The notes below the pieces were generated by a model, which had not been told where the DNA came from, searched no databases, and saw only the letters and a program-made list of their open reading frames with translations. DNA of 64,000 nt from positions 846,501 to 910,500 of the forward strand of contig CAHIKZ030001780.1 of NCBI GenBank assembly GCA_903632075.3. Reading direction: 5' to 3'. The position numbers were made by a program, and so were the translations under genes. Positions 52,485 through 62,486 of this stretch are shown here, piece by piece. Position 1 is the stretch's first letter. Each line of letters starts with the position of its first letter. The DNA comes from Acanthosepion pharaonis (taxonomy: Eukaryota > Mollusca > Cephalopoda > Sepiida > Sepiidae).

Positions 52485-52915
52485 TCAATTTCCACCCAAG
52501 CAAGGCAGTAAAGTCACAAGGCGGTTGTTAAGTGTGGAAGAATTAAAAAGCAGAATCATTATTAAGAAGCAGGAACAATAGAAGAGTAGCAGGAAGACAG
52601 TAGATAGCAATTGACATTGCATTGAAATCTTTGTAGATCAAATTTGGCTGGAAAGTATGGAGCTGGAAGAGAGTTCCATAAGCAAGAAGTGCAAGAAAAG
52701 AAAGCTGTTGGCATAGAACTTATGGTTACATCTGGCAGCCAATTCAACTGTACAATTATAGAAAAAGTCTATAAATCTTTACAGAAAAAGTCACAGGGAA
52801 GCAACTTCATGTCAGTGTGAAAGTAACTGAAGCTGAGATGCCAGATCTGGACCAATAATATCACTGATTCTTCTTTGCATTTTATCAAGAATCTCTAACA
52901 CACCAGTGTAATAAT
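52485..52915 (-). pseudogene. LINE-A reverse transcriptase C-terminal relic
   Basis: On minus: 'EILDKMQRRISDIIGPDLAS'-like sequence (from 52905), 'AS.T.RCNHKFYANSFL', 'MNWLPDVTISSMPTAFFSCT' and 'SLPAPYFPAKFDLQRFQCNV' (61-codon frame 52562-52747), then tail. Tail-to-tail with the copy at 51.6 kb. Two small deletions relative to other copies. Confidence 0.8.
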
Positions 52916-52919
52916 ACAT

Positions 52920-53330
52920 ATAATACCGTGGCCTACAACACTAAACATACATTTACGTCCAATGTTTAACTGTTAATAAATAAGATTACAAAACTTACAT
53001 TACTCAATCACCACAGACATGAAAACAAATTTCTACCAACAACCATATCATGATTAAAAGAATAAAATCCTATACTTTAAATCTAATAAACTCTATTGCA
53101 AATACATAAACCATTGAAAAAATATTCAAAAATAAATGAAATATATAAATAAGATAAAACATTTAAAATAATATTAATATAAGCAAACTAAAGCCTATGA
53201 CAATAAATATGGTAAGAGATGAGCCCTAAACTAGAATTGGGGAGGGTCTGTTTCCATCTTCTCCCCACTTCCTTTAACTCACACCCCAGTGATCTATTTA
53301 GAGAATCTGTTAATGAAGTAGTAAAACAAT
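52920..53330. other. No recognisable feature
   Basis: AT-rich, no motif recognised. Confidence 0.4.
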
Positions 53331-53335
53331 ATGGT

Positions 53336-53359
53336 CTGAAGATGGCTTCAGACATGAAA
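53336..53359 (+). ncRNA. Hammerhead-like core
   Basis: CTGAAGA, then 'tggc', loop 'ttca', 'gacat' and GAAA. The stem ATGGC/GACAT has one mismatch and borrows the last A of the CUGANGA box. A weak member of the set. Confidence 0.3.
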
Positions 53360-53574
53360 CTGACAGTCACCATACAGTGTTGTTTTCTATATTCACAATG
53401 TTTTTATTGATAAAATATCCTCAGCAGATCCTCTCTCGTGTTTTATTAAAATATTTCCTATTTCTTTGCATCAGCTGATTTATTACTGCTGAATGAAATG
53501 ATCAAATCCAGTTGATCAAATCAAAAAGAAACATTCGTTAAAATGTGAGATGAAACATTTGTCTCTCTTTAAAA

Positions 53575-53965
53575 TCAGTTTATTTCACATTAAACACATA
53601 ATTATTCTTTATTTATTACACATTAAACACATAATTATTTTTTATTTCACATTAAACACATAATTATTCTTTATTTATTACACATTTTACATTAAATGCA
53701 TGATTGTCCTTTAATTATTACACATTAAACAAATAATTATTCTTTTTTTTATCACATGTTAAACACATAACCATCCTTTATTTATTACATATTAAACATA
53801 ATTATTCTTTATTACACATTAAACGCAGAATTATTCTTTATCTATTTCAGAGTAAATGCATTTTTTTTTATTTAGTCGACATTGAACACATAATTATTCT
53901 TTACTTATTACACAATAAACGAAAAAAATTTTCTGTCTTTAACACACACTGAATACATAATTATT
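53575..53965 (+). repeat. Minisatellite, about 11 units of 28-36 bp
   Basis: Units follow 'acattaaacacataattatt' plus 'ctttatttatt'. Units vary in length and include deletions. Confidence 0.85.
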
Positions 53966-53969
53966 TTTT

Positions 53970-55735
53970 ATGAATAAATGTATTCAAAAGCAAAATCAGT
54001 CTGTTTTTAAATGTATCGATTGTGAGTGAAGTGAACATATTTTTTAAAAAGCACGTGTAAAATAACAACTATCAACAACAAAAAGGGAAAAGAAGGAAAC
54101 CAAAATATTGAAAGCCGATGACAAAATTTGGATAAAAAAAAAAAGATATTGTTTTTTTACTTTTTTAAATCCGCCTTCATAATATTTAAAGGAGGTAACT
54201 CTTACAAAGTTTTTAAATTATTTCCCTTAGTCAGGTAAATTATCAATTATTTTCATTTTTAATTTACAGAAGAATCTCCACTGAATATATTTTCAAATAT
54301 AATATTCTGTTTATTAGTAAACTTTCTTAATTTATTATTTAATAATTTTCCTAAACTCATTATATGTGACTAGTAGTTTTTATTTTACTGAAGTAACCTT
54401 CTTAGTCCCTCGTATATCTGCTAAAAATCGTTTCCTTTCTTGGATGTCGATGTAAATTTTAAGAGTTATTCCCCTTTAAAGAATACATCAATTGTTTCAA
54501 CTATTGCGGTGATCAACTTCTACTTGACAAGTGATTATTACGATGTTTTATTTTATATTTCTTCAGAATTTTATAAAGAAAGAACAGAAGAAAATGAACA
54601 AAAATTAATTAAAAATTTTAAAAAATGTTGTTTCTTTTTTTTTCTTTTTTTTTTTTGGCAGGACCTCTGTTATTACAACACATAAGGAAAGGGAATGAAA
54701 TCGGCTATTTCCAATTCGTAGTTCGCATTTTGGGTTGGTCCTTTTGCTGGCAATCATTCACTGTTATGAAAAGTAGTGAAAAACAAACTATTATTGTTTG
54801 TTTTTTGTGGGTTCCGTTAAAAGAGAGAATCGAGTTCAATTGACAACACCTAAAAAATGACGAGAGATACTCAGTAAAACAATTGTATTAAAATAAAATA
54901 AAATTTTACTTAATATTAGGGATGCACAAGTTTAGAGATTTGTGCACCCGGAAAAGTGGGCGTTCTGGACAAGTAATTTATTTTTACTGTAAAGATCAAG
55001 TTTACAATCAAAATCAAATAACATGAAAGATCAAAAAACAATGCCTGCGTATACAAAATTACAAGGAAGAAGGTAAGAAGGTATAATAAAAGGATTTCAG
55101 TGAAGTCGAACCTAGTTAAAGGGTATATTTACCATGAAGGTATGAAATGTGAATGTTTTTAATACTTCTTGTAAGTTGACGAAATTCGTGACAGAATTCG
55201 TTCATTGCCTTCAGAGTCTTCAACGGAGAGCGTTGATCTGAAAACAGTACTTGTTCTCTACCTATTTTACTACAATTGCCGGGGTGAAAATAATACTTAA
55301 TTCTGTCGTGTGGTTGTCAAAACTTCGCTGAGGAGTAGGTTTCGCAGCCGTTTCTTTGTTTATTCTCTGCCAGGGTTTCAGATGTTATGGAAGGCGTTGC
55401 GTCTTCCACTCCCAGGGTAGCGTTTCCTAGTCCAGTTGATGGTTGTATTACAGGCATTTTTATAACCGAAATGTTTTGACGGTCAACAAAATCATTTCAT
55501 ATTTCAACTGGCTCGAGTTGCCATTGATTAAAAAATCATGTTTATCAAAACAATTTATTGTCGTAGAAAAACACTTCTTTTAATTTCATTTAATCTCTCT
55601 CCAACCCTTTATCTAAGATCTTTGAACGCAAACTGGCAGGGTTCTGGTTTCAGAAATTATTTTATTACCTTCATCCTTTCCCCCAAACTAGAGAGAGTCG
55701 AAATTTACTCAGTGAAAAAAATTTAACACCGTCTT
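53970..55735. other. Mostly blank sequence
   Basis: AT-rich. Small frames (e.g. 81 codons at 54440-54685) lack motifs. Around 55320-55490 the minus strand has an approximately 47-codon ATG-started frame in balanced sequence; no motif recognised. Confidence 0.4.
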
Positions 55736-55739
55736 CTTA

Positions 55740-55915
55740 GAATTGATGTTTAGTCCTTTCTTCTCGGTTTCCTTTATTATCTTCTGTAGGAGTTCTGGTA
55801 ATTTCCTTTCTGTGTCTGCTATCAACCCCGTATCATCTGCATATGCTATGTAGTTAAGATTGCGGACGGAAATAATTAATCCAATAGGACTTTTAATTTA
55901 TTCAGGATCACCTCG
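55740..55915 (-). mobile_element. RTE-like LINE palm fragment
   Basis: On minus the segment reads through 'IAYADDTGLIADTERKLPEL' (about 55850-55790) and 'EKKGLNIN', which is the catalytic YADD region plus the following helix of the RTE-like protein. Short and broken on both sides. Confidence 0.65.
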
Positions 55916-55990
55916 CTGTAAAAGTTGAATAAGTCTGGTATGAAAAAATATGCATGTGTTACGCCCATTTCTATTTTTTTTAAATTTTTT

Positions 55991-56050
55991 ACTGAATTCG
56001 TTTTTATTTTTTTACTGAATTCGTTTTTATTTTTTTACTGAATTCGTTTG
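55991..56050. repeat. 23-bp tandem repeat, three units
   Basis: 'actgaattcgtttttatttt' starts at 55991, 56014 and 56037. Confidence 0.9.
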
Positions 56051-56164
56051 TTACTTGGATACAATAGGTTTACTCCCAAATTTTCATGTTTTGGATTCCA
56101 AATGGACGAAGCATTAATGATAAGAGATATTCATAAGTTTGCAAAAGATTTTAAACTATTTCTT

Positions 56165-56216
56165 CTTACAGTTGATGTTTAGTCCTTTCTTCTCAGTTTC
56201 CCTTATTGTAAACTAT
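56165..56216 (-). mobile_element. Small RTE-like fragment
   Basis: 'agttgatgtttagtcctttc' and 'ttctcagtttcccttatt' duplicate 55740-55785, suggesting a local duplication of the RTE fragment. Confidence 0.55.
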
Positions 56217-56219
56217 TTG

Positions 56220-56800
56220 TATTTTAAAACCTGAACGCTTCATACCTTCTGCTGGAAAGGGAAAAGAGCAAATTTCGCTTAGAAACTCTCAGAGTTACTA
56301 AGTCGCTGTTGTGTTCTGTGTCGTCACTGGATTCCCACGTTACTACATAAAACGGTATCAACGAAAAGGGTCATTTCTTTTTGTTATTTGTTTTATTAGG
56401 AGAAAGTAGTGACAGTTTGGATTCTAAGAGGCAGTGAGAAGAATGACATCACAGGAACGCGTGTCACACGTTGGCTCAACGTTTGTTTTGGGTGTGGGAG
56501 GTGTGTCGACGCTTCAGAATTCTTGCAACCCTTTGTTGAATTCGCACCGTTTTGGACTTATATCCAAAAGCCAGACAAAGGCAATCCATCAATGTAAGAA
56601 TATCCCGCACCAAGACACTCCAGCCAATCGGTGACCATTCTGTAACATCGTTTATCCATTCAGTGGTATTTCTTTTAAAAAAAATATTTTTCTTTAATTT
56701 AAAATGTGTTTTTTTTTTGTTCTTTTTTTTTTTGTTTCATTAAAATGAATTGCTATTATCCAATAAAAATAATCAGATTCTTAAAAGTAGAAGCGCGTAT
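56220..56800. other. No recognisable feature
   Basis: Overlapping frames of 60-66 codons at 56409-56743 lack motifs. Confidence 0.4.
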
Positions 56801-56809
56801 CCCTGATCG

Positions 56810-58035
56810 TTTAATGTTTAGTACAGAAAATTAAAAATCTTTTTAGTATTTAATAGGGAGAATTTGAATACTAGGGGATTAGGCTAAATACAAGCTGGTC
56901 AAAGGTTTAAGCCAATATTTAAACGAATCTTTAATTGATAAACCTGTAACGAAATTTAGTCATTTGTGTTCCGGCATTGGCTCAGTTAACATCTCCCACT
57001 GGTTTCTCTTGCGTTACATTAGGTAAAAACATGGCAAAAACTAAAAACTTGACAGAGTCTGAACGTGGCTGAATCGTCCAGATGCAAAAGCAGGCTCTCT
57101 CTCTCTCTCAACGTGATATCGCTGGTGAGATTGGACGTAGCAAAACTGCTGCTGAACGTTTCTTAAAACCCCTGAAAGATACGGAACCAGAATCTTAAGT
57201 GTTCGACCTAAGAAAGTTTCTTCGGCGTTGAGCAGGAGGATTTGGCAGGTTGTCCATCAAGACACCAGACGATCATCGAACCCATGTTAAGGCCCCTACA
57301 GACGCAGAATGCAGCTAAAAAACAATATGACGACGTCTCCGAGAGAAAGGCTTTAAAAACGGTAAATATCCACGCCTCCTTACACATCACAAAACAACTC
57401 GGTTAAACTTTGCTGAGAAGCGTGAAAGATGGGACATAGGAAAGTGGAAGAAAGTTTTGTTGTCTGATGAGAAACAATTTAACCTAGAAGACGTTCCAGA
57501 TGGCTTCCAACGTTACTGGCGCGATAAGGATATTTTCTATACGACACAATGGAGGAGGTTCTATCAGGATCTGGGGTACTATCGTCTTCCAAGGAACCAT
57601 AGAGCTTCAAGTTATACAAGGGCGTCAAACCGCGGCTAGTTATATTGGCATATTGGAGACGGCGTCCTTTTTGATTGAAGGCCTTCGCTTGTGCGAAATG
57701 AATGAATCTATCACACGGGACATCACTGCAATCTATAATGTCCACAGGACAAAGGTTTTTTTCATGGCGAATAAACGTGATTCTTTTGGACCATCCAACG
57801 TGTTCACCCGATCAGAATCCCGTTGAAAATGTTTGGGGTGGATGGAAAGAGGAATGTGATAGAAATGGACGTCAATTCCAAACAGTGCGTGATATCTGTA
57901 AAGATATATTCATCACTTTGAATAACAGCCTTTTGTAGAGGCCTATATCGACAATGCCAAAGGGAATTTTTGAAGTTATTCACAATGGCGACCGTATAAG
58001 TCATTACTGAAATGTCTTGTTGGGCATTTCCTATT
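56810..58035 (+). mobile_element. Tc1 element, near full length at its left, 3' end lost
   Basis: The left region 'tttttagtatttaataggga', 'gaatactaggggattaggct' matches the Tc1 end at 32.3 kb. A broken transposase gene follows, then a short 3' untranslated part ending near 'tgggcatttcctattct', directly joined to a mariner-like element. Confidence 0.75.
57031..58010 (+). pseudogene. Tc1-type transposase
   Basis: ATG at 57031: 'MAKTKNLTESERG', stop, 'QKQALSLSQRDIAGEIGRSK' (helix-turn-helix), 'PTDAECS', 'LTHHKTTRLNFAEKREKWDI', 'KWKKVLLSDEKQFNLEDVPD' (first catalytic Asp), 'RYWRDKDI', 'TIELQVIQGRQTAASYIGIL', 'TRDITAIYNVHRTKVFF' (second Asp, with the usual QQDNA changed to TRDIT), 'PVENVWG' (catalytic Glu), ending near 'FEVIHNGDRISHY' and a stop at 58008-58010. 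Total length of about 326 codons is close to a complete Tc1 transposase. All three DDE positions can be identified but several frameshifts and stops break the gene. Confidence 0.87.
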
Positions 58036-58870
58036 CTAAATTGCACAAAAATGAAAAAAAAAACACTGACATTTCCCTTTAACTGATATATTTACTAAAA
58101 TTACACAAACATATCTTCAAATACTAAAGAGTAAATTTATTCAATAAAATCGCCATTGACTTTAACCACGACCAGCAGACGACTTCGGAATCTTCTGCAA
58201 CTTTTCTGGGCGGTCACCTTGTTTAAACTAGGGAATGCTGCCTTCTCTCCCTTCACTTCAACTTTGGTCTTAAAAGGATTTTTTTTGTTTTTGGCTTCTT
58301 GTTTAACTGCGCCCCCTACATAAGAATCAAGGGGGTCTGTAATCTGAGAAGTTAGGTGGCTAGATGTAAGGGGTGTTGTGGTTGCAGAAATTGTCTGACT
58401 GCTTGTGTGGCATGGTGTGGAGTCCCGTTGCCAGACATAGAGTCTTCCAGCAGTCATTCTCTTGAGCAAGGATAGCACTACCTCCTCAAGGCACTTGTTG
58501 TAAGCCTCCGAGTTGAGTCTGAGGCCCTGTGGCAAGATGAATGGAGGCAGAACGTTACCATCACTAATGATCACACCAAATATCTTCGTAATCACCATTA
58601 GACTCATCCAACTCTTTCCAAATCCTCTGCACTGTCCCCAAATTGACACCCAAATACTCTGAAATGTTCGTATTGAACTTCCGGTGCGAATGCCATGCAG
58701 TGCAGCATGCTGTTTCCAAATTTCTGGCAAAGTGAATTGCCTCATGATGCTCCTTTTCTCACAGACGGTGCACAACAGACCCTGCTATTCCGTACAGTCG
58801 ACAAAATCAATAACAAACAACGGGCATGCCCGAAATTCAAAATACAAATTTACCCATCGCATCTTCTATG
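58036..58870 (-). mobile_element. mariner-like deletion derivative, 3' end lost
   Basis: The right end contains 'tttacccatcgcatcttcta', the reverse complement of the left terminal repeat at 31.3 kb. The left side, 'aaattgcacaaaaatg', matches its 3' untranslated region but stops short of the terminal repeat, at the junction with the Tc1 element. Confidence 0.72.
58137..58775 (-). pseudogene. mariner-like transposase, 212-codon open frame with central deletion
   Basis: One uninterrupted frame from 58775 reads 'MCTVCEKRSIMRQFTLPEIW' (the second Met is the probable original start), 'FQSIWVSIWGQCRGFGKSWM', then jumps from 'MVITK' to 'IFGVIISDGNVLPPFILPQG'. It continues 'WQRDSTPCHTSSQT' (second catalytic Asp), 'DPLDSYVGGAV' (third Asp) and 'SLNKVTAQKSCRRFRSRLLV', ending 'VNGDFIE'. 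The first Asp and part of the DNA-binding region are deleted, so it cannot be catalytic. The family's full length is around 340 residues. That a deleted copy remains open is notable. Confidence 0.82.
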
Positions 58871-59212
58871 TGTGTAAAAATGTGAGCCTAGCGAAAACAG
58901 ATATTGGAAATTGCATTTTTCATGTACTCCCATCATTTATAAATTCACTTAAAGCTAAATATTTTACAAGAATAAAAAAAAGCAAAAAAGGTTCTCTGTC
59001 GCTATGTGTGGAGTAGCAAATTCAAATGGACAAAAGGAACTTTAGATAATAGATGCCGAAATTGTTGTTAATACAGAAATGTTATAGAGGTAAAAGAACT
59101 TCTGCTCGGACTTATTTCCTCTGTCCGTTGGCCTTGTATTCAGTTAGTAGATTATAAATTAATTTACAAGTTAAACACTCTCTTGCGTTGAGTTATGCCT
59201 GTAAGTGATAAT
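58871..59212. other. No recognisable feature
   Basis: No motif recognised. Confidence 0.4.
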
Positions 59213-59214
59213 GT

Positions 59215-59332
59215 CATTCGGCAGATCAAAGACAGAAATGGTAAAAGTTCAAATGTTACTAACAGAAACAAAAGACAGGGAGGTGTGGAGGACAATTATT
59301 GGCCTCACTCTGGAAGGACGCGGCATACAGAA
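59215..59332 (+). mobile_element. RTE-like LINE C-terminal fragment
   Basis: 'LLTETKDREVWRTIIGLTLE' then 'GRGI' matches the extreme C-terminus of RTE-like proteins (compare 'RDTKLWRAMIAYVLK' at 50.8 kb). Confidence 0.6.
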
Positions 59333-59499
59333 TAGTAATCGCCATGATAGTCAAGCCTTTATTTTTGGTCAAGGCAATTTTCTCCGGCATTTTTTATTTA
59401 TTTTAATTATTCCTTTCAAATTTAACTGTAATTAAACCCTTTTAAGTTTTCTTTCAAATGCTCATTCATTAGGTATGGTCACAATCATCTTGTAGTTAA

Positions 59500-59645
59500 G
59501 AAATAATTTTGCGGCCATCATAACCTAACTTCGTATTTTTGAAATTCCTGATATTCGCTTTCAAATATTCATTCAATTTCATCGAAGCTTTCATGCCATT
59601 CTCTGAATCAAGTCAGATATTTCTATTGTTAGTATGACAATGCAA
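59500..59645 (+). repeat. Dispersed repeat pair, left copy
   Basis: 'ttttgcggccatcataacct', 'acttcgtat', 'gatattcgcttt', 'catgccattctctgaatcaa'. The same order recurs at 60565-60715. Confidence 0.75.
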
Positions 59646-60564
59646 TTCTGAACGTCTCTGCACCAGCTGGGATGATATCCAAGGTCGTCTTTATGCGAAT
59701 ATACCGGCGCTCGCTCTGTTCCACCGATTCGTTTCAATAATCAACATTTGGACCGTGAACGCCGTCAACAAAACAAGCGACAAATGCTTTCAAACGTACT
59801 TGTTGGGTCGGGAAGTAGCAGAAAAAAAATTAGATTTCTCACTTAGTCGGCAAAGTCTTTCTTCTGCTACGAGAAAGTACACTTTTTCTGATTTCAAACT
59901 AAGTTCCGGCTACGGAAAACGAACCCCTACACACTCAATCCTGGCCCTTTCACTGACTGCTCCTTCACTCACTGTTTGAATCATTATACTGGGGCAGGGA
60001 GTATACCACCCACTTGACGTCCACTCGTGTTCCACCAACCGGAAAGGGAGACCACTCACACTGGGTTTGGGTGGTTAGTTTTTCAACGGACCCTAATTTC
60101 ACTTTCTAAAATCACTAACAAAATTTTATGTTCGACAATTCAAAGGTGGGCTGGGGACAAGATTTCTGAAAAGCTCTGGGTCATTAAATTGAGTTAAAAG
60201 GGAAAAGAATCTATTCATCTACTAAGGATGTGCTAATCGTATTACTACATTGCATATTATTAAGCTCTTTTGTTTCTCAGTACTGTTGTAGAGATAATAA
60301 TTAAATGTCATTTCATATAAAGTGCCCCATGGCAACCCCGTACGAATGGTAAAAATAAAGCTAGCCATCTCTTCCGGACCGGCAGAGAACACAAACAGAC
60401 CGTCCGGCTATCTCTGTTGAAGCATTTTTGGCAGTCAAAATAAGAGGATTTTTCATGATTTTATCGTATTTCTCTTTGCTCATAATTCCCCATGAGTAAC
60501 AACTTACGTGGTATTGTGGAAAACTTTTTTTTATAATAACTTTTATTAAAACTCTGTCGCATGA
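59646..60564. other. No recognisable feature
   Basis: A 74-codon frame at 59755-59979 has no motif recognised. Confidence 0.4.
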
Positions 60565-60715
60565 AGACAGTTACATAATTTTGCGGCCATCATAACCAAA
60601 CTTCGTATCATGGAAACGCTCACTCTTGATATTCGCTTTGAAGTATTAACTGAATTCCATCGAACCTGTCATGCCACTATCCCACTCAAGTCAGACATTT
60701 TTGTTCTTACATATC
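60565..60715 (+). repeat. Dispersed repeat pair, right copy
   Basis: Matches 59500-59645 over about 140 bp in direct orientation, 1,065 bp apart. Confidence 0.75.
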
Positions 60716-61049
60716 CTGAAGCTCTTCCGTTTCTCCTGAATTATGCCCCTAAATGATATGTTCATTTCTGATTAAATGATTCCACTGACATTCTATCATT
60801 TTATCCTTATAATAAAATTCGACATGTACGCATTTGGATTGACGTCTTTCATATCTTTCTTTTTTTATTAATGTTGCCCCCAAAAAAGGTTCAAGAGACT
60901 CTCAAGGTAGAGAGCTACTGAATGAGATACGAATGTAAGAGCAAAAAGTGGGAAGTGAGGATCGTCTTGATACGAAGTGTGGATAACGACTGACCCTTGT
61001 CTTGAAAACATTGAAGCCTACAAGGAAGCATCAAATCTGTTCTACAAAG

Positions 61050-61390
61050 TAGCGGTTATTGGAGGGAGCTGTCTGAATAGAACTTCTTCCTTACAATTGG
61101 AATATCGGAAGGAGTAAGACGCAGTATGGGTGGTCTTAGCTTTAAAATTTTGAATTGGTGGAACGGAACAATGGAACTCATCCGAGTATTTGCCATGAAA
61201 ATAGCGATAGAGTAGCGAGAGGCTTGGGCGTTAAGACTGGGAGAGATAGGTTTGCTGGTGGAAAATATGTTTTCCCACACGAGGCTGCTCCAAAGTCAGA
61301 TTTGGCCAACTTCCGTCCAGATCTAATAATCCCTGTCGCAGGCTGAATAGTATGGCTTTGGCCAGGGCCGGAGCTTACTACACCTGAACG
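61050..61390 (-). pseudogene. LINE-B reverse transcriptase C-terminal relic
   Basis: On minus, shifting frames give 'PLATLSLFSWQILG', 'RYSIAIFMANTRMSSIVPFH', 'LRPPILRLTPSDIPIVRKKF' and 'YSDSSLQ'. These parallel 'RNVASLSLLYRYFHGKCSDE' and 'IPLIRRQLLHKNC' of LINE-B. Several frameshifts. Confidence 0.6.
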
Positions 61391-61399
61391 TCCCAATTA

Positions 61400-62335
61400 G
61401 TGAAAGTTCTAACCTGATTGGAGACCGCGGGCAACATTTTCTTTTTTCAAGTTATCAGCATTTGCTTTTTTTTTTTACCTACATTTATATACGTTATAAA
61501 ATTAAACTAAAGACAACTTCCTTAAAGATGAAAACCTTTCGCGGATTTTGACATCATTCTGGGAATCCGGAAATTTGTTTTGTCCATGCTAAGTATTCGA
61601 AAAACACTATATAAAATTCACTATTTTTTATTTATAGTGTTGAATATGTTAAATTTATCCAATTTTTTAACAAGAATGAATATTAAAAAATGCCACAAGA
61701 CATTGTTGATTTATTTAAGAGGGAATGGGCTAGTATGACATACCCCTAATTTGTATTTAAATACATTGTACCTATTTTTAATATTTCTTGTTGAATTGTT
61801 CACCTATATTACATATGATACATTATTGTACATAATCAAGTTACAATTAAATTTGTATTTTATATGAATACTACCTTCTAAAAATTGAGATGTTGTACAG
61901 TGGATGGGGCCCATATCATAGAAAGCGGGTTGCGTATCATAGATTGGATGGAGACTCTTGCACTGGCATTGGGAACTTGTAGCAATATTTTTTTATTCCT
62001 GTGTTAACATAATCGTCTGAGAGCGATAGAGTGTTCGTTTTTTACGTAAGTAGAAGTAATTTGGATCAAAAGCACGATTTCCTTCCTTGCTTAAGGTAGA
62101 CTGATGTCAGCTGTGCCTGTTTCCCCACATGTGGATATTAAGCACGCGTATTTTGGTTTGGCCTAAAGCAGGGTGTGGAATGCTGTTATCCCCCTGGGGT
62201 ATGTCTTTAGAGTAGGGAAAAACGATTGAAGTTTATCCAAATAAGTAGCGGCGGCGATCCTGGATAGTTTTTCGAAGCAGCAGGAGATTTCAAGGGAAAA
62301 CATCAAAAGAACACCGCTCGTTCCGACGTACACGT
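61400..62335. other. No recognisable feature
   Basis: AT-rich first half; no motif recognised. Confidence 0.45.
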
Positions 62336-62340
62336 GCGTA

Positions 62341-62486
62341 TGCTCTCTCTCTCTCTCTCGCTCTCTCTCTCTCGCTCTCTCTCTCTCTCGCTCTCTCTCT
62401 TTCTATCTCTCTATCTCTCTCGCTCGCTCGCTCGCTAGCACACACACACACACACACACATATGTATATATATATATATATATACG
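62341..62486. repeat. (CT)n-(GCTC)n-(CA)n-(TA)n compound microsatellite
   Basis: CT run with periodic CTCG interruptions, then GCTC units, CA run and TA run. Gives a Glu/Arg-rich artefactual frame on minus. Confidence 0.95.

Noticed and set aside
55310..55490. Minus-strand coding-like stretch with an ATG
   Set aside because: Only about 47 codons before a stop, no motif recognised; too weak to annotate as a gene.
58684..59016. 110-codon plus-strand open frame
   Set aside because: Antisense to the 5' end of the mariner-like transposase and its terminal repeat, then blank sequence.
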